NCBI GenBank assembly: GCA_049325415.1
Contig: JBMOLL010000135.1
Span: forward strand, 1-29,167
Origin: JBMOLL01 sp049325415
Lineage (GTDB): Bacteria > Bacteroidota > Bacteroidia > Bacteroidales > GCA-2748055
Length of the DNA: 29,167 bases
Reading direction: 5' to 3'
Part shown: positions 26,142 through 29,167 of the stretch, piece by piece
Layout of the letters: the number at the start of each line of letters is the position of its first letter
How positions within the stretch are numbered: the stretch's first letter is position 1
Translations under genes and position numbers: made by a program
The notes under the pieces: generated by a model
What the model was told of the DNA's origin: nothing
Databases searched by the model: none
Seen by the model: the letters and a program-made list of their open reading frames with translations, nothing else

Positions 26142-27791
26142 ATGAAGAAAGTTGTATTTATAACCCTGCTTCTGACCACTGCCACCCACCTGTTTTCACA
26201 AAATTCTGCCATTGATAAAGGACTTCAGGCCATCACCCCGGAGGTGGTTGCCGCCCAGATGGATTTTCTGGCCAGCGACCTCACCGAGGGACGGGAGACC
26301 GGCCTGAAAGGCGAATTCATCGCGGCATCGTATATTTCCTCCGTTTTTAAGATCTACGGTCTTGAACCGGGGGGCTTCGCTGAAGAGGACTACCCGCGTA
26401 CCGAAAGGAACCGGACCAGTCCGCCCGACCAGGTAAAAAGCTACTTCCAGGTGTTCCCGCTGATGAAAAGCGAGGCCAGCGATAAACAGGAATTTGCCAT
26501 CGAGACGGAGACCGATGAACGAAAAACCCTGCATTCCTACACTTTCGATACCGATTTCTTCTTTTACCAGCGGCCCTCCGTCAGCATGAAAACCGAACTG
26601 CCGGTGGTCTTTGCCGGTTACGGCCTCAGCGACGACGAGAAGGGCTATGACGACTACAAGGGTCTGGATGTGAAAGGCAAAGCCGTGCTGATCCTCTACG
26701 GTTTCCCCGGCCACCTCGACACCACCACCACCGCCTGGGAAAAGTTCCACCCTACCGGATCGCGCTGGGCAGCCTACCAGGCCGAATCGAATAAGATTGA
26801 AACGGCCAGGAAAAAGGGCGCTGCCGCCGTGATCTTTGCCTACACCATTTACTCCCCCTCCCTGATGGGCGCCACCAACGAGTTCCGTTATACCCTCCGG
26901 GGCGGACTGGAATCGGACGAACCTATCCCGAATTTCTACGACTACGGCCTCAGCCTGGTGCCCGATTCCGTTTCAACGGAGATCCCGGCTTACCGCATCA
27001 CCAAAAGGATGCTGAACGACCTGACCGACGGATCGGGGATTGATGCGGAGAAGTTTGAGAATGTCGTGATGAAGGACATGAAACCCGCCGGTAAAAACCT
27101 GAAAAACAAAAAGATCAAACTGGAAACCCGCGTCACCAATTCCATCATCAGGGCAAGGAACGTGATCGGGGTGATCGAGGGAAAACGCAGCGACGAAATT
27201 GTTGTAGTCGGCGCCCATTACGACCACCTGGGCAAATACAACGGTTATGTATGGAACGGGGCCGACGATAACGCCTCCGGCACCGTAGCCGTGATGACGC
27301 TTGCAAAAGCCTGTATGGCCACCGGGGAGAAACCCGAACGAACGATCGTGTTTGCCACCTGGACCGGCGAGGAAAAAGGCCTGCTAGGCTCGAAATACTT
27401 CACCGAACATCCGTACAGGAAGAAGATTTTTGCCTACGTCAACTTCGATATGATCGGGCGCAACGGCCAGAACGACAGCGCCGGCACCGAATGCCGCCTG
27501 GTTTACACCAAAGCCTATCCGTCGATCGAGGAGAACAATAAAAAGTTCAACGAGGAAAAGGCCCTCGGACTGGAGATGAGCTACCGCCCGCAGGAGAAAC
27601 CCCGCGGAGGAAGCGACCACACCCCCTTCGCCGAAAAGAACATCCCGATCCTCTACTACCTGGCCGGCTATAACGAAGAATACCACACTCCCGCAGATGA
27701 ACTGGACAAGATCAACTACGAAAAGATGGCCCGTATTATCCGGCTGTCGTTTACGGATGTGTGGACGCTGGCGAATTGTGAGGGGTTGTGA
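26142..27791 (+). CDS. M28 family zinc aminopeptidase/carboxypeptidase, secreted
   Basis: A 549-residue exported metallopeptidase with a signal peptide ending near HLFSQNS (residue 22). The N-terminal half (about 60-330) contains a protease-associated-like insert (VVFAGYGL, LDVKGKAVLILYGFPG, KKGAAAVIFAY). The M28 catalytic domain (about 335-545) shows every expected di-zinc ligand: His359 (GAHYDH), Asp375 (GADDNASG), Glu410/Glu411 (GEEKG), Asp436 (NFDMIGR) and His515 (YHTPADE). Members release N-terminal amino acids or act as carboxypeptidases; the precise type is not readable. Its end is unusual: the last codons and TGA lie inside a TTGTGAGGGG decamer repeat, giving NCEGL as the C-terminus. 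It is probably expressed from its own promoter. Confidence 0.92.
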   Translation: MKKVVFITLLLTTATHLFSQNSAIDKGLQAITPEVVAAQMDFLASDLTEGRETGLKGEFIAASYISSVFKIYGLEPGGFAEEDYPRTERNRTSPPDQVKSYFQVFPLMKSEASDKQEFAIETETDERKTLHSYTFDTDFFFYQRPSVSMKTELPVVFAGYGLSDDEKGYDDYKGLDVKGKAVLILYGFPGHLDTTTTAWEKFHPTGSRWAAYQAESNKIETARKKGAAAVIFAYTIYSPSLMGATNEFRYTLRGGLESDEPIPNFYDYGLSLVPDSVSTEIPAYRITKRMLNDLTDGSGIDAEKFENVVMKDMKPAGKNLKNKKIKLETRVTNSIIRARNVIGVIEGKRSDEIVVVGAHYDHLGKYNGYVWNGADDNASGTVAVMTLAKACMATGEKPERTIVFATWTGEEKGLLGSKYFTEHPYRKKIFAYVNFDMIGRNGQNDSAGTECRLVYTKAYPSIEENNKKFNEEKALGLEMSYRPQEKPRGGSDHTPFAEKNIPILYYLAGYNEEYHTPADELDKINYEKMARIIRLSFTDVWTLANCEGL

Positions 27792-27815
27792 GGGGTTGTG
27801 AGGGGTTGTGAGGGA
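27776..27815. repeat. Decamer tandem repeat (TTGTGAGGGG), 4 units, overlapping the M28 stop codon
   Basis: Three perfect TTGTGAGGGG units (27776-27805) and one with a final A (27806-27815). The M28 stop TGA at 27789-27791 is inside the second unit, and every unit carries the same TGTGA. The decamer runs directly into the heptamer array. Confidence 0.9.
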
Positions 27816-27817
27816 TA

Positions 27818-27915
27818 GTGAGGAGTGAGGAGTGACGAGTGAGGAGTGAGGAGTGAGGAGTGACGCGAGACGCGAGACGCGAGACGCGAGACGGGTGACG
27901 CGTGAGGAGTGAGGA
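27818..27915. repeat. 14-unit heptamer tandem array
   Basis: The 98 bp divide into exactly 14 heptamers with no slip: mostly GTGAGGA at both ends and GAGACGC in the centre, with GTGACGA, GTGACGC and GAGACGG as intermediates (consensus G-[TA]-G-A-[GC]-G-[AC]). The order is a block of GTGAGGA, a block of GAGACGC, then GTGAGGA again. The reverse-strand translation is an SRLASLLTPHSSL-type peptide that I regard as spurious. Confidence 0.92.
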
Positions 27916-27958
27916 TATATGCGGGGGATGACTGAAACCAAATCAGCCAATTCTTAGT

Positions 27959-28335
27959 GTCTTTGGGCCTTCGTGGCTTCGCGTTTTTTTCGCCACAAAG
28001 GCACCAAAACACAAAGCGCCACAAAGTATTTTATACCATTTCTTCGTGAACCTTGGTGCCTTCGTGGCTTAGTGGCTATGCGTTCCCATTTCGTCTTTTT
28101 CGCGTCTTTTTCGCCACAAAGGCACCAAAACACAAAGAATCACAAAGGATTTTTATTTTATTTCTTTGTGAACCTTGGTGTCTTCGTGGCTTTGTGGTTA
28201 TGCCTTCCCTTCGTGCCTTATTTCGCCACAAAGGCACCAGGACACAAAGAATCACAAAGGATTATTATTTTATTTCTTCGTGAACCTTAGTGGCTTCGTG
28301 GCTTCGTGGCTATGCTTTTCCCCTTTGCGCCTTAT
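27959..28335. repeat. Three CACAAAG/CTTTGTG-rich repeat units plus a partial unit (second array)
   Basis: Units start with CGCCACAAAGGCACC at 27991, 28112 and 28224 (periods 121 and 112 bp); a right-half remnant (GCCTTCGTGGCTTCGCG) precedes them at about 27967-27983. The family is the same as at 17835-18208: the left parts match almost base for base (CACAAAGAATCACAAAGGAT), while the central AT-rich linkers differ. The array ends about 5 bp before the stop codon of the leftward gene at 28340. No gene is supported inside. Confidence 0.9.
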
Positions 28336-28339
28336 CCTC

Positions 28340-28927
28340 CTACCGCATATACCGATCGACCAGGCCCTCGCCCCCGATGATCTGCGGGATATATTTCTCG
28401 ATCCGGTCCCGGCGGGTCTTTTCCTGTTTGGCTTCGGCAAAATACTGGCAGTACTGCTTCTGCCGTCCGGGGGTCAGCCGGGCAAAGGCTTCCGCCAGCT
28501 CCGGTATCTCATCCATCTTCGCCTGGAATTCAGGAGGAATAACTAATTCGGTCTTTTTGTATTCGATCTTCACCCCTGCCTTTTCCGCCTCGATGGCCTC
28601 CAGCAGATATTCCCTGATCTGCCGCTCCTTTTCCACCACCTCTTCCATCGACGTAAAGCGCATCTGGCGGAGCACCTGGGTGCTTTCCCCGGGTCTCACC
28701 AGCAATTTATAGGTATCATTCAGCAGCGAACCCCTGAAGAACCAGAGTGCAAAATGCTCCTTAAAACCATGCATCCCCACTACGTTGGCCTTATGCCAGG
28801 TGTAGCAGGGTGCTCCCCACTTGAAATCCTCCACCAGCATGCAATCGAGAAGGATCTCTCTCAGCTTTTCAAGCTCGGCCTGCCAGCGGCCCGATTTTTC
28901 TATGAATGCATCTACCCTGGAATTCAT
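28340..28927 (-). CDS. YdeI/OmpD-associated-type protein (DUF1801-like plus OmdA-like)
   Basis: A 195-residue cytoplasmic protein from ATG 28927; a TTG two codons upstream is the alternative. The N-terminal half (about 1-115) fits DUF1801: FKWGAPCYTWHKANVVGMHGFKEHFALWFFRGSLL. The C-terminal half (about 130-195) fits the bacteriocin-protection/YdeI (OmdA) tail: ELVIPPEFQAKMDEIPELAEAFARLTPGRQKQYCQYFAEAKQEKTRRDRIEKY. Such proteins are widespread, and their role is poorly known (peptide resistance in Salmonella is reported for YdeI/OmdA). No signal peptide. It is a single gene converging on the M28 gene across the repeat block, with a 3' end that abuts that block. No link to the PUL is evident. 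Confidence 0.85.
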   Translation of the reverse strand: MNSRVDAFIEKSGRWQAELEKLREILLDCMLVEDFKWGAPCYTWHKANVVGMHGFKEHFALWFFRGSLLNDTYKLLVRPGESTQVLRQMRFTSMEEVVEKERQIREYLLEAIEAEKAGVKIEYKKTELVIPPEFQAKMDEIPELAEAFARLTPGRQKQYCQYFAEAKQEKTRRDRIEKYIPQIIGGEGLVDRYMR

Positions 28928-29074
28928 TTGCAAGCTGCATTATTTCTTAATTAAACAGCAAGGTTGAAAAAATGTTGCCGGCAGGAGACAGAACATCAAA
29001 CACAATGAATGAAGAGGCTCCGCGCCTTATTCCTCTCCCCTCCCGATAGCTCCTAAAATCCGCAGGATTATGTT

Positions 29075-29115
29075 AAAAAAGGCTGTAAAACTTTAATAAC
29101 TAAAGTTCTACAGCC
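29075..29115 (-). terminator. Strong leftward intrinsic terminator at the right edge
   Basis: GGCTGTAAAACTTTA (29081-29095), five-base loop, TAAAGTTCTACAGCC (29101-29115): 14 of 15 pairs match. A run of six A at 29075-29080 lies on the left, which on the - strand is a T6 tail after the stem. This is the form of an intrinsic terminator for a leftward gene whose body lies beyond the window. The right-most ~50 bp contain no reading frame long enough to identify. The remaining gap from 28928 holds nothing else that I can support. Confidence 0.6.
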
Positions 29116-29167
29116 AAGGAACTTTCACCTAAATTGGTGTTGCACAAAATCCCTGGGATGAAAGTAC

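Noticed and set aside
27716..28024. - strand frames rich in SLLTPHSSL
   Set aside because: These are translations of the heptamer and decamer arrays; the 7-bp period shifts frame each unit and no domain is present.
29125..29167. C-terminal tail of a leftward transposase at the edge
   Set aside because: Three short - strand frames end here; none is long enough to identify, so no gene is claimed.

Overview
The window is a piece of a Bacteroidota chromosome. The signs are tandem SusC/SusD pairs, many short lipoprotein signals ending in a lipobox cysteine, a type IX secretion (T9SS) C-terminal sorting domain, and almost no strong E. coli-like ribosome binding sites. A genus cannot be named from what is visible; a free-living or gut-type member of the Bacteroidales/Marinilabiliales side is plausible.

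Layout. (1) Positions 1-804 are the 3' end of a gene that starts outside the window, probably a DUF5695-type glycan-associated protein. (2) Positions 1172-17679 form a polysaccharide utilization locus (PUL), all on the + strand: susC1, susD1, susC2, susD2, a DUF1735-type surface lipoprotein, a 12-bp perfect terminator-like hairpin, then two lipoprotein arabinosidases, a GH127/GH146-type beta-L-arabinofuranosidase and a GH51 alpha-L-arabinofuranosidase. No regulator is visible. (3) Positions 17678-18208 are repeats between convergent genes. (4) Positions 18213-24058 are a three-gene leftward operon of exported proteins: a T9SS cargo with an HEGIH motif, a DPP-IV-like S9 serine peptidase and a small HEFAH-motif lipoprotein metallopeptidase. 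(5) Positions 24310-27791, + strand: an unknown lipoprotein, a short-chain dehydrogenase and an M28 metallopeptidase. (6) Positions 27776-28335 are a second block of the same repeat families between convergent genes. (7) Positions 28340-28927, - strand: a YdeI/OmpD-associated-type protein. (8) The right edge carries a strong leftward terminator hairpin.

How it may work together. The PUL should bind and import an arabinose-rich glycan through two SusCD complexes and remove both alpha- and beta-linked L-arabinofuranose. The same type of F5/8-like discoidin module occurs in the DUF1735 lipoprotein, at the N-terminus of the GH127 protein, and in the T9SS cargo of the neighbouring peptidase operon. 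This ties the glycan and protein halves together and suggests, as inference only, attack on an arabinosylated protein such as a plant hydroxyproline-rich glycoprotein (extensin).

The other notable structure is non-coding. Both convergent gene junctions are filled from stop codon to stop codon with the same composite: a GC-rich heptamer tandem array followed by three ~111-121 bp units rich in CACAAAG and CTTTGTG.
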